Shown: in pieces, positions 34,265 through 42,833 of the stretch
How positions within the stretch are numbered: position 1 is the stretch's first letter
Layout: the number at the start of each line of letters is the position of its first letter
Assembly (NCBI GenBank): GCA_002428935.1
Contig: DIYG01000038.1
Span: forward strand, 1 to 64,000
From: Halieaceae bacterium UBA6060
GTDB lineage: Bacteria; Pseudomonadota; Gammaproteobacteria; Pseudomonadales; Halieaceae
Length of the DNA: 64,000 bases
Reading direction: 5' to 3'
Position numbers and translations under genes: made by a program
Notes under the pieces: generated by a model
Seen by the model: only the letters and a program-made list of their open reading frames with translations
Told to the model about the DNA's origin: nothing
Databases searched by the model: none

Positions 34265-35254
34265 GTGGCTAGACAATCTCGCATTATCGATCGGGCCATG
34301 ACCCGTTTGAAGCTCAAGCAACTGCGTCTCCTGGATGCGGTAACGCGCTATGGCAGCATTCAGGGCGCGGCGCGGGAGCTGCACATATCCCAGCCCGCAG
34401 CAACGAAGATGATTCGCGACCTGGAACTGGATTTCGAGGTCAAATTGTTCGAGCGGACTAATCGCGGTGTTATCCCCACGGAGTGCGGAGACACGCTTAT
34501 CCGCCACGGCAAACTGATTCTCGCGCAGGTGTCCAATGTGGCTCAGGAGCTCGACGATCTCACCGAGGGGAGCATCGGTAGAGTGGTGGTCGGTACGCTG
34601 CTGGCCGCCACGCCGGATCTGTTGCCGTCGGCTATCGAGGTCCTCATGCGGGAGCGACCCAAGGTCGCCATCAAGATCATCGAGGGTACCAACTCTGTAT
34701 TGACGCCGGCGCTCATGTCCGGGGAACTGGACATGATCGTGGGGCGCTTACCAACCTATCGTCTAGCCGCGGGTCTGGTGCAGGAGCAGCTCTTTGAGGA
34801 GAAAATCCTCGCGGTAACGGGTAAGCACAATCCCCTGGCGCGCAGACGTAAGCTCAGCTTTGAACAGCTTCGTGACCACGGCTGGATACTGCCGCCTCCG
34901 GAGACGGCGCTACGCTCGCAGATCGACCAGTATTTCAATAGTCAGGACAGCTACGCACCCCCGGCGGTGCTGGAGTCCGTGGCCTACCTAACCAACCGGG
35001 CGCTCTTGTCCAAAGGAAACCTTATCGGACTGTTTCCTGAGCATGTGTTTGCCAGCGACATTCTCCATGGCGATCTGGCGGCCCTAGATTGGGAAGTGCC
35101 TTTCGGCAAAGGCCCCGTGGGCATCACGCACCGCGGGCTCGATTTTCTGTCCCCGGCGGCCAGCGCCTTCGTGCACGCCCTGAGGCGTGTTACCTCTAAT
35201 ACCCGGGATACCATCGATGGTGACGCGGCGAAGCTCCGCTCCATCGCTCGATAA
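34265..35254 (+). CDS. LysR-family transcriptional regulator
   Basis: 329 residues. The winged helix-turn-helix covers about residues 15-73, with AARELHISQPAATKMIRDLE as the recognition region. The effector domain follows from about 100 (GRVVVGTLLAATPDLLPSAI). It starts 12 bases after the NadX-like gene and is followed by the aldehyde dehydrogenase gene, so it probably regulates this set and the divergent DapA-family gene. The inducer is unknown, perhaps a kynurenine-pathway or amino-acid intermediate. Confidence 0.88.
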   Translation: MARQSRIIDRAMTRLKLKQLRLLDAVTRYGSIQGAARELHISQPAATKMIRDLELDFEVKLFERTNRGVIPTECGDTLIRHGKLILAQVSNVAQELDDLTEGSIGRVVVGTLLAATPDLLPSAIEVLMRERPKVAIKIIEGTNSVLTPALMSGELDMIVGRLPTYRLAAGLVQEQLFEEKILAVTGKHNPLARRRKLSFEQLRDHGWILPPPETALRSQIDQYFNSQDSYAPPAVLESVAYLTNRALLSKGNLIGLFPEHVFASDILHGDLAALDWEVPFGKGPVGITHRGLDFLSPAASAFVHALRRVTSNTRDTIDGDAAKLRSIAR

Positions 35255-35311
35255 CTACCCGGGATTTTCCAACCTTGAACACGGTTCCTTGCAGACTCGT
35301 CGGAGCGAGCC

Positions 35312-36766
35312 ATGATCCATGAGAGCAGTATGTATAGCTATCCCGAATTGAAACTCTATATCGATGGTCGCTGGCGAAGCACGGAAAATTCTGCGCCGGT
35401 GATTAATCCCGCGACCGGCGAAGTTCTGGGAGCCTTACCCCACGCCAGGGAGCGAGACCTTGATGACGCTTTGGAAGCTGCAGAGCGTGGTTTCAAGGTA
35501 TGGCGTAAGACGCCGCCGGCCGAGCGGGCCCGGATTATCTACCGGGCGTCGGCCCTTATGCGCGAGCGACAGGCGGAGATTGCCCACGCTATCACGGCCG
35601 AACACGGTAAACCCCTGCCCCAGGCAATGCTGGAGGTGATCCGCGGTTGTGAATTCTTCGAATGGGATGCCGGTGAAGCGGTGCGCACCTACGGCCGGGT
35701 TATTCCCAGTGCTCCGGGGATTCGGTATCTGGTCCACCATCAACCGGTCGGCACGGTAGCGGCCTTTTCGCCGTGGAACTTTCCCATGAGTCAGCCTAGC
35801 CGCAAGGTTGCCGGTGCTCTCGCCTCGGGATGCTCAATCATTCTCAAGGCGGCGGAAGAGACTCCTGCGGGGGCGTTGCATATCGCCCGGGCCTTCCACG
35901 ATGCGGGCTTGCCGCCGGGAGTCCTGAATCTGGTCTTTGGTACTCCGGCGGATATTTCCACCTATCTCATTCGTCAAGACTCGGTCCGTTTGGTTGCGTT
36001 TACCGGGTCTACCGCTGTTGGCCGGCATCTGACGTCTCTCGCCTCCCAATCCATGACGCCGGTGCTTATGGAATTGGGCGGTCATGCTCCCGTTATCGTC
36101 TGCGAGGATACGGATGTGCAGGCCGCAGCCATTAGCGGTGCAGAAAGAAAAATGCGCAACGCCGGACAGGTCTGTACATCGCCAACGCGGTTCTTTATCC
36201 ACGAGAGTATCTTCGATGAGTACTGCGCGGCATTTGTCGCGCGGGCCGCCGCCACGCGTGTGGGTAACGGATTCGAAGAAGGCGTAGAGATGGGGCCTCT
36301 GGCCAACGAACGAAGGCCTATCGCCCTGGCGGAGTTGGTGGAGGATGCGGTGGCCAAAGGTGCGGAGCTGTGCACCGGTGGTTCCCGAGTGGGCGATAAG
36401 GGCTACTTCTTTGCCCCAACGGTGCTGTGTAATGTCCCGGATACGGCTCGCGTGATGCAGGAAGAGCCGTTCGGTCCCCTGGCCATCCTTAATTCCGTGA
36501 GTTCCATCGAAGACGGTATCGCCAGAGCCAATGGGGTGCCCTATGGCCTGGCCGCCTATGGATTCACCAATCGAGCGGACTATGCGGATCTGCTGGCCGA
36601 GGAATTGGAGGCGGGCAATGTGTCTATCAATACGCTCGAAGCTTCTCTCCCGGAGACGCCCTTCGGTGGCGTCAAAGCCAGCGGATACGGTCGCGAAGGC
36701 GGCTCTGAAGGTCTGCACAACTATATGATCGTTAAAAACGTTTCCCACAGCATGGAAATCGTTTGA
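35312..36766 (+). CDS. NAD(P)-dependent aldehyde dehydrogenase, succinate-semialdehyde dehydrogenase-like
   Basis: 484 residues with complete aldehyde dehydrogenase motifs. SPWNFPMSQPSRKVAGALAS is the cofactor region at about residue 150. The general-base Glu is in LMELGGHAPV at about 253, and the nucleophile Cys in NAGQVCTSPTRF at about 288. Closest by motif are the succinate/glutarate semialdehyde dehydrogenases. In this neighbourhood it could instead oxidise a semialdehyde from aromatic amino acid breakdown, for example 2-aminomuconate semialdehyde; the sequence alone does not decide. GGAGCGAG precedes the ATG. kynB follows after 19 bases. Confidence 0.88.
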   Translation: MIHESSMYSYPELKLYIDGRWRSTENSAPVINPATGEVLGALPHARERDLDDALEAAERGFKVWRKTPPAERARIIYRASALMRERQAEIAHAITAEHGKPLPQAMLEVIRGCEFFEWDAGEAVRTYGRVIPSAPGIRYLVHHQPVGTVAAFSPWNFPMSQPSRKVAGALASGCSIILKAAEETPAGALHIARAFHDAGLPPGVLNLVFGTPADISTYLIRQDSVRLVAFTGSTAVGRHLTSLASQSMTPVLMELGGHAPVIVCEDTDVQAAAISGAERKMRNAGQVCTSPTRFFIHESIFDEYCAAFVARAAATRVGNGFEEGVEMGPLANERRPIALAELVEDAVAKGAELCTGGSRVGDKGYFFAPTVLCNVPDTARVMQEEPFGPLAILNSVSSIEDGIARANGVPYGLAAYGFTNRADYADLLAEELEAGNVSINTLEASLPETPFGGVKASGYGREGGSEGLHNYMIVKNVSHSMEIV

Positions 36767-36785
36767 GGCGATCTGGAGTCGACCT

Positions 36786-37436
36786 ATGAGTGACGCTGGC
36801 GATCTCATCGACATCACCCAGCCCGTACATCCGGCGATTCCCGTTTGGCCGGGAGACACGCCCTTCGAAATCGAAGAGACCTGGACCATCGATGAGCACT
36901 GCCCCGTGCGCGTCTCGAAGCTGACCCTATCGACCCACACGGGAACGCACGCCGATGCCCACTCCCATTACGACTCTTCTGCGGATGATGTAGCGGGGCG
37001 AAGTTTGCTGCCCTATCTAGGACCTTGTCTCGTCATCCCAGCGTCTGGTGAAGGAGCGGCAGTGGAAGTAGAGGAGGTGTGGGCCGCTATCGAAGCTTAC
37101 GATTCCGTACCCGAGCGCGTGCTGTTGCGAACCTTTAGGCGTTTTCCTCTTGAGTCCTGGCCGGAGTCTTTCCGCGCGATATCCTCGTCGTTGATCGACA
37201 AACTGGGCGCGGCGGGTTGCCGCTTGATTGGAACTGACGCGCCGTCCATCGATCCGCAAGATTCAAAGACTCTGGATGCCCATCACGCCGTCCATGGTCA
37301 TGACATGGCAATTCTCGAAGGACTGGTTCTCGATCACGTGGCCCCCGGGAGGTACGAGTTGATTGCCTTGCCGTTGCGTATCCAGGGGGCGGACGCCAGT
37401 CCTGTCAGAGCCGTGCTGCGGCCTCTCTCCGCCTAG
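36786..37436 (+). CDS. kynB: Kynurenine formamidase (arylformamidase), cyclase family
   Basis: 216 residues of the metal-dependent cyclase/KynB family, which hydrolyses N-formylkynurenine to kynurenine and formate, the second step of tryptophan degradation. The metal motif is seen as STHTGTHADAHSHY at about residues 50-63, with DAPSIDPQDSKTLDAHHAVH downstream. The N-terminal IDITQPVHPAIPVWPGDTPF is typical. It is the last gene of the plus-strand run and faces the kynA operon. A strong terminator follows. Confidence 0.9.
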   Translation: MSDAGDLIDITQPVHPAIPVWPGDTPFEIEETWTIDEHCPVRVSKLTLSTHTGTHADAHSHYDSSADDVAGRSLLPYLGPCLVIPASGEGAAVEVEEVWAAIEAYDSVPERVLLRTFRRFPLESWPESFRAISSSLIDKLGAAGCRLIGTDAPSIDPQDSKTLDAHHAVHGHDMAILEGLVLDHVAPGRYELIALPLRIQGADASPVRAVLRPLSA

Positions 37437-37459
37437 GGTTTTCGCCGCGGCTCTGTTGC

Positions 37460-37480
37460 GGCCCTGCGACGGGGCCTTTT
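37460..37480 (+). terminator. Rho-independent terminator after kynB
   Basis: GGCCC (37460-37464) and GGGCC (37472-37476) form a GC stem with a seven-base loop, followed at once by TTTT. It lies 24 bases after the kynB stop, between convergent kynB and kynA. Confidence 0.65.
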
Positions 37481-37502
37481 ACACCTCGGCACCGACCCGC
37501 CG

Positions 37503-38348
37503 TTAGAGCTCCGTGCGGATAGCGAAGAGTTCGGGAAAGAAGCTGATGTCCAGCGCGCGTTTGAGAAAGGGTACGCCGCTGGAGCCACCGGTGCCGCGAC
37601 GATTGCCGATGATGCGCTGCACCGTATACATGTGTTTGAAACGCCAGTTCTGAAAGGCATCCTCCACATCGACTAGCTTCTCGGCGAGCTCGTAGAACGC
37701 GAAGTAGCGCTCGGGATCCTGGTAAATCGCCAACCAGGCCTTGCTTACGGAATCGTCGGCTTCATAAGGCTGGGAGAAGTCTCGTTCCAGCTTATCCGCG
37801 GAAATGGCGAAGCCGGCACCGGACAGTTTTCGCAGCACTCGATCATACAAGCTGGGCTCCCCAAGGACGCGGGTGAGCTCGCGGTGCACCGCTTGGTCGT
37901 GAGCGTGAACCTTCACCAGGGCGGCGTTTTTGTTGCCCAGGAGAAACTCCAACTTGCGATAGGAGTAGGACTGGAAGCCCGATGCGGGCCCCAGGGCGTC
38001 GCGAAACTTCAGATAGTCCGCCGGCGTCATAGTTGAAAGGATCGACCACGATTGTGCCAACTGGGAGAGGATGAGTTTTACCCGGGCTATTACTTTGAAC
38101 GCCTGGGGGAAATCGTCGTTTTCTATGTTGTCGATGGCGGCTTCCAGTTCATGACCGGCCAGCTTTAGCCACAGTTCGCTCGCCTGATGGATGATGATAA
38201 ACAGCATCTCGTCGTGCTCTTCCGAGAGCTTGCGCTGAGCACCGAGAATCTGCGGTAGCTGCAGGTAGTTCCCGTAGCTCATCCGATCCTTGAGATCCGT
38301 GTGGATGCCGTCCTCCAGGGACCGGTAATTCTGCTCAGGGCTGCTCAT
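37503..38348 (-). CDS. kynA: Tryptophan 2,3-dioxygenase
   Basis: 281 residues, the haem enzyme that opens the indole ring of tryptophan to N-formylkynurenine. Diagnostic stretches are YGNYLQLPQILGAQRKLSEE at the N-terminus, HDEMLFIIIHQASELWLKL at about residues 42-60, FQSYSYRKLEFLLGNK at about 122, and the C-terminal RFKHMYTVQRIIGNRRGTGG with SSGVPFLKRAL. The His in FKHMY is the expected haem ligand. It overlaps kmo by four bases (ATGA) as the last gene of the minus-strand kynurenine operon. Confidence 0.95.
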   Translation of the reverse strand: MSSPEQNYRSLEDGIHTDLKDRMSYGNYLQLPQILGAQRKLSEEHDEMLFIIIHQASELWLKLAGHELEAAIDNIENDDFPQAFKVIARVKLILSQLAQSWSILSTMTPADYLKFRDALGPASGFQSYSYRKLEFLLGNKNAALVKVHAHDQAVHRELTRVLGEPSLYDRVLRKLSGAGFAISADKLERDFSQPYEADDSVSKAWLAIYQDPERYFAFYELAEKLVDVEDAFQNWRFKHMYTVQRIIGNRRGTGGSSGVPFLKRALDISFFPELFAIRTEL

Positions 38349-39709
38349 GCTGCGGCCCCAAGGGAAGCGGTGGCGAGATCGCGGAGCTGATTCATCACCT
38401 GCTCCTCATTCCAGTCTCTTTCGATGTGGGGTAGGGCCATGATTTGATCCATAACCTGCTCCTGGCGATCGCCGAGTCGGAGTGCTTCCGCATAGGGGAG
38501 GTCGGCGGAGAAGGTGACCATGGAGTAGAGCGGCTTCCAAAGCTCTGGGAAGCGTTCGGAGAACTTGGCTTCAATCTTTTTGCGCAATTGAAACATCGGG
38601 TCCCCGGACAGATCGCTCATCTCAACAAAGTTGCGTTTGGAGAGCTCCGCGATGGCATCGGCGTTGGGTTTGCGCTGGTTTTCGTAGGCTTTGAAAATCT
38701 GTGGCCAGTCGTGATTATGTTCTTCGATCAAGCTATCGAGGGTCGCACAGTCCTCAAAGCCGCAGTTCATACCCTGGCCGTAGAAGGGCACGATAGCGTG
38801 GGCTGCGTCTCCGATGAGGGCCACCTTGTCGCTGAAAGACCAGGGGAAAACCTGAACCAGGAACAGGGGCGCGGGCTCCCGGGATAGGAAGGTCTCCACA
38901 GGGTTTTCCAGAAGCCCCAGGGCTGAAGGGAAATACTCTTCGAAAAAGGCCTGCACGGCGTTCTCGTCTCGGAGAGATTCGAAGGAGGGCTCACCACGAA
39001 AGTTCATGAAGAGTGTGCAGGTAAGGCTGCCATCGGGGTTGGCCAGAGCGATGAGCATGAAGTCCTTGCGCGGCCAGATATGCAGGGCATGGGGATCAAG
39101 CTTGCAGCTGCCATCCTCGTTGGGGGCGATGTTTAGCTCGATGTAGCACTGCTCCATGTAGCTTTGGCTGTAGCTGAAGCGGGGAAACTCGTGTGCTGTA
39201 CGACGTACCCGGGAGTTGGCGCCGTCGGCACCAAAGGCGAGATCGGCCTGCACCTGGATTTCATCACCGCTGTCGATTTGAAAGCGCGCCTCGGCGGTTT
39301 CAAGGTCGATGCCGATCAAACGGTGCTGGAAATGTAGGGTGATAGCAGGGTGGGCTTCGGCGATATCGAGGAGACTGTGGTTGATACCCGCTCGGGACAC
39401 GGACCAGATTGCTTCGTCGTCCCGTCCGTAGGGTATGGCGCTCTGGCTGCCGTCGAGGTTGTGAATCGCCCTCTGATACATAGGTATGGCGGAAGTTTTA
39501 GCGGCGTCCACCACGCCCAGTTTTTCCAGGGACGACCAGCCGCGATCCGACAAAGCTATGTTGATGGACTTACCCTGATAGATATCCGTTTTTCGTGAAT
39601 CCGGCCGTCCCTCGTAAACGCCGACGCGGTAGCCTTTATTGGCGAGGGATATGGCCAGTAAGGTGCCTACGGGGCCAGCGCCAATTACGGTGACGGTTTT
39701 AGCTGTCAT
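38345..39709 (-). CDS. kmo: Kynurenine 3-monooxygenase
   Basis: 454 residues, a FAD/NADPH aromatic hydroxylase converting kynurenine to 3-hydroxykynurenine. The N-terminal FAD motif is VTVIGAGPVGTLLAISLANKG, the DG motif is at LAFGADGANSRVR (about 157), and the GD motif is at KVALIGDAAHAIVPFYGQGM (about 300). The KMO-typical QGKSINIALSDRG is at about 45. Spacing is four bases from kynU and overlap is four bases with kynA. Confidence 0.95.
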   Translation of the reverse strand: MTAKTVTVIGAGPVGTLLAISLANKGYRVGVYEGRPDSRKTDIYQGKSINIALSDRGWSSLEKLGVVDAAKTSAIPMYQRAIHNLDGSQSAIPYGRDDEAIWSVSRAGINHSLLDIAEAHPAITLHFQHRLIGIDLETAEARFQIDSGDEIQVQADLAFGADGANSRVRRTAHEFPRFSYSQSYMEQCYIELNIAPNEDGSCKLDPHALHIWPRKDFMLIALANPDGSLTCTLFMNFRGEPSFESLRDENAVQAFFEEYFPSALGLLENPVETFLSREPAPLFLVQVFPWSFSDKVALIGDAAHAIVPFYGQGMNCGFEDCATLDSLIEEHNHDWPQIFKAYENQRKPNADAIAELSKRNFVEMSDLSGDPMFQLRKKIEAKFSERFPELWKPLYSMVTFSADLPYAEALRLGDRQEQVMDQIMALPHIERDWNEEQVMNQLRDLATASLGAAA

Positions 39710-39713
39710 AGCA

Positions 39714-40994
39714 TCAATCTCCAGACAATAGGGTGCTCATGACCCGATAAAAGGTAACGATATCCGCACAGTTGTTGTAGAGCGGTACCGGTGCGATGCG
39801 GATGATGTTTGGTTCGCGAAAATCAGCGATTACGCCAGCGGCGATCAGGCTCTCAAATAGCTGGCGATCATAGGCGCTAACTTCTATGGACAGCTGTGCC
39901 CCTCGCCGTGCCGTGTCGCGGGACGAGATAAGGCGTAGCCCGGCGTTCGGATGCTCCTCGGCGAGGGTATCGATCACCTGTTCAAGGAAAGCCGTTAAGG
40001 TTTCGCTCTTGGCCCGCAGGGCGGTCATGCCAACCCTGTGGAACACATCCAGGGAGGCTTTCATCGCCGCCATACCCAAGATCGGTGCGTTGCTGAGCTG
40101 CCAACCCTCGGCACCTTCCATGGGCTTGAAGCCACTTTTCATCTGGAAGCGGGACACTTTGTCGTGCCCCCACCAGCCGCCGAAACGGGGTAGGTCAAAG
40201 CTCTGTCCATGGCGCTCGTGGACGAACACGCCGCCAACATTCCCAGGGCCGGAGTTCAAGTATTTGTAGGAACACCAGGCGGCAAAGTCGACATCCCAGG
40301 CGTTGAGTTCCAAAGGTATGTTGCCCGCTCCGTGGGCCAGATCGAAGCCCGCGATAGCACCCACGGCGTGAGCGGCCTGGGTTAGCCGGGCCATGTCGAA
40401 GCGCTGACCGGTGATGTAGTTAACGCCGCCGAAAAACACCAGAGCCAGTTGATCTCCGTGGGTCGCGATCGCTTCGAGGATATCCTCCTCATCGATAAGC
40501 CACTCGCCCTCCCGGGGGCCAATTTCGATAATGGCGTCCTCGGGATCAAAGCCGTGAAAACGCGCCTGAGTTTCCAAAAGATAGCGATCCGACGGAAACA
40601 TACGCGCTTCACTGATGATCTTGTAGCGCTGCGCGTTGGGTCGATAGAAGGATACGAAGAGGAGGTGCAGATTTGTCGTCAGGGAATTCATGCACACGAC
40701 TTCGGAGTTCTTGCCGCCGACAATTTCCGCCATCGCGGGGGTCAGCTCTTCGTGGTAGCTGTACCAGGGTTTGTCTGCGTGAAAATGACCCTCGACCCCG
40801 TAGCGGGCCCATTCCTTAAGTTCGGCGTTTACGGCGGCGCCGATATTTTTCGGTTGCAGACCGAGCGAGTGGCCGCTGAAGTAGGCCAGTTCCGCCGTAC
40901 CTAGCTCGGGGAAATAAAACTCGTCACGCAGGGGCGCGAGAGGATCCTGGGCATCCTTTATTGCGGCCTGTTCGGCCAGTGCCTTGCTTGTCAT
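39714..40994 (-). CDS. kynU: Kynureninase
   Basis: 426 residues, a PLP enzyme cleaving 3-hydroxykynurenine to 3-hydroxyanthranilate and alanine. The PLP-Lys is in AAWCSYKYLNSGPGNVGG at about residue 238, and AGFDLAHGAGNIPL just before supplies the cofactor-binding Asp. The N-terminal FPELGTAELAYFSGHSLGLQP and CMNSLTTNLHLLFVSFY are typical of kynureninases. Gaps of a few bases to both neighbours show an operon. Confidence 0.95.
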   Translation of the reverse strand: MTSKALAEQAAIKDAQDPLAPLRDEFYFPELGTAELAYFSGHSLGLQPKNIGAAVNAELKEWARYGVEGHFHADKPWYSYHEELTPAMAEIVGGKNSEVVCMNSLTTNLHLLFVSFYRPNAQRYKIISEARMFPSDRYLLETQARFHGFDPEDAIIEIGPREGEWLIDEEDILEAIATHGDQLALVFFGGVNYITGQRFDMARLTQAAHAVGAIAGFDLAHGAGNIPLELNAWDVDFAAWCSYKYLNSGPGNVGGVFVHERHGQSFDLPRFGGWWGHDKVSRFQMKSGFKPMEGAEGWQLSNAPILGMAAMKASLDVFHRVGMTALRAKSETLTAFLEQVIDTLAEEHPNAGLRLISSRDTARRGAQLSIEVSAYDRQLFESLIAAGVIADFREPNIIRIAPVPLYNNCADIVTFYRVMSTLLSGD

Positions 40995-41003
40995 TTCTTT
41001 TCC

Positions 41004-41552
41004 TTAGGTCAGCGAGGGAACCCAGCCCGTGGGCGGCTCTTTTCCCGGGTGGTAAGCACCACAGGAAGGACAGGTGCGGCTTTCGTCGTTGCCGTAGAAG
41101 CCTTCGTAAAGGGGAGGGAGATCGCGAACGATGGATTTGAGCTGGACCTCCACGCGATGGACCAGGTCACCGCAGGCGAAGCAGTACCACTCGAAGGCGT
41201 CTTTGGCGCCCTCGGGACGAGCAGGCTCAATGACCAGGCCGACGCTTCCCGCGACCGGGCGCTGGGGAGAGTGACGCACGTGGGGCGGTAAAAAGAAAAT
41301 ATCGCCCTCGCGAATATGCACGTCGTAGAACTCACCGCCGTCGTAGATTTTTAGCACCATGTCGCCCTCCAGTTGATAGAAGAACTCTTCAACAGGGTCG
41401 TCATGGAAATCCGTGCGTTGGTTTGGTCCGCCAACGACGGTCACCATCATGCCGGTGTCTTCCCAGATCTGCTGATTGCCCACCGGAGGTTTTAGAAGGT
41501 GGCGGTGCTCGTCGATCCAGGCCTGGAAGTTAAACGCTGCGAGCTTGCTCAT
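41004..41552 (-). CDS. nbaC: 3-hydroxyanthranilate 3,4-dioxygenase
   Basis: 182 residues, a cupin-fold Fe(II) enzyme opening 3-hydroxyanthranilate to 2-amino-3-carboxymuconate semialdehyde. Metal ligands are in DFHDDPVEEFFYQLEGD (about residue 50) and PPHVRHSPQRP (about 93). The bacterial-type C-terminal rubredoxin-like iron site is present as two CxxC motifs, FACGD and CPSCGAYH. GAGG precedes the ATG. It is the first gene of the minus-strand operon. Confidence 0.93.
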   Translation of the reverse strand: MSKLAAFNFQAWIDEHRHLLKPPVGNQQIWEDTGMMVTVVGGPNQRTDFHDDPVEEFFYQLEGDMVLKIYDGGEFYDVHIREGDIFFLPPHVRHSPQRPVAGSVGLVIEPARPEGAKDAFEWYCFACGDLVHRVEVQLKSIVRDLPPLYEGFYGNDESRTCPSCGAYHPGKEPPTGWVPSLT

Positions 41553-41640
41553 GGGCGCCTCGGAAGCTGCTTTTGGAAGAAGTTTAGCGGCACGGCAAGC
41601 TTTGATAAAATTGAATTAATTTAGAAAAAAGCAAAGTTTC
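41553..41640. promoter_or_regulatory. Divergent promoter region of the kynurenine operon and its LysR gene
   Basis: An AT-rich 88-base region. AAATT-GAATT-AATTT (41608-41622) is a perfect inverted repeat of the T-N11-A kind bound by LysR regulators, 18 bases from the lysR start. Joint control of the kynurenine operon and lysR is likely. Confidence 0.5.
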
Positions 41641-42564
41641 ATGAATGTTTATAGTTCGCGCATAACTCTCAAGCATTTGATGATGATGCACGCCATAGCC
41701 TCCACCGACTCCCTGACGCGCGCCGCGGATCTTCTCAACATCAGTCAACCGGCCTTGAGTAACCGCCTGCGGAATGCCGAAGAGGCCGTGGGCATGCCCT
41801 TGTTTCTAAAACGCGGGCGATCTTTCGCCCCCACGGCAGCGGGGACCTTACTGTTGGAGTGCGCAGGACAGGTGCTGCGTACCGTGGCTTCCGTGGAAGC
41901 TGAGTTGGCCCGCTTGCCCGAGTCACCAGGCCGAAGTATCCGCGTGGGTATGCCTACCTACGCCTCCCACGCCTGGATACCCGCTGCCGTAACGGCCTTT
42001 GAAGCTTATGCCCCAGGACACACCCTGGATATCCTCACCCAGGAGGGCACGGATCCTCTGGAGATGCTGCAACGGGATGACGTGGACTTTGTTCTCGTGG
42101 CCACGCCACAGCAGACGCTGAAAATTGACCGCAAGCGCTTCGTGGCGCGGAGGCTGTTTCGCGATGAATTTGTGGCCCTGTTTCCTACGGCCCATCCTCT
42201 GGCCGCAAAGGCATACCTGACCGCCGCGGACTTTGTCGATCAGACCTACATTACGAACAGTACCGTGCCCGAGCGAAATCGCGAGTACGAACTGTTTTTT
42301 CAGGCTGGTGGAGGCTATCCCGGTCGGGTAATACAGGTTGGCTTTACCGGGGCGATCCCGGAACTTGTGGCGGCGAGGGTGGGCTGCACCATCCTCACTC
42401 GATGGATAAACCAGCAGCGGGAGGCGCACGACGGAGTAACGGCCTGCGTTCTGACTCGTGCCGGTCTTCATCTGAATTGGTTTGCCGTGTTTCCCAAGGA
42501 AAACCCTTCCCAGGGTGTTTTCGACACACTTTGCGAACTCATCGGCGATTCCTACCAGGCATGA
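41641..42564 (+). CDS. LysR-family regulator, likely of the kynurenine operon
   Basis: 307 residues. The helix-turn-helix is at about residues 10-65, with TRAADLLNISQPALSNRLRN as the recognition region. The effector domain from about 95 begins RSIRVGMPTYASHAWIPAAV. It is divergent from the kynurenine operon with 88 bases between the starts, the classic arrangement for a LysR activator. The inducer is probably kynurenine or another pathway intermediate, by inference. Confidence 0.88.
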   Translation: MNVYSSRITLKHLMMMHAIASTDSLTRAADLLNISQPALSNRLRNAEEAVGMPLFLKRGRSFAPTAAGTLLLECAGQVLRTVASVEAELARLPESPGRSIRVGMPTYASHAWIPAAVTAFEAYAPGHTLDILTQEGTDPLEMLQRDDVDFVLVATPQQTLKIDRKRFVARRLFRDEFVALFPTAHPLAAKAYLTAADFVDQTYITNSTVPERNREYELFFQAGGGYPGRVIQVGFTGAIPELVAARVGCTILTRWINQQREAHDGVTACVLTRAGLHLNWFAVFPKENPSQGVFDTLCELIGDSYQA

Positions 42565-42833
42565 GAACCTTAAAGACGTTTCCGTAAGTTGTTTCCTGAG
42601 CCTGTGCCGGCACCTTCGATCCGTATTCGAACCAGAGGCCGGGCATCGGTTTCGGTATGTTCAAAGATGCCCTTTATCCATGAGCGCAACTCATCCATGG
42701 GGCGAAAATCTTTCAGCAGATCACTCGGTGCTAGTGGACTAAGCTGAACATCGCTTTACGCGCGGCTTCCTGAAAAGTCTTGCAGACCTTGATCCAGGAA
42801 TTGCCCGCGTGATTTCACCACCAAGGGAGACTC

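Noticed and set aside
35834..36940. Minus-strand 368-residue open frame opposite the aldehyde dehydrogenase gene
   Set aside because: The plus-strand frame has all aldehyde dehydrogenase motifs; the long antisense frame is a high-GC artefact.
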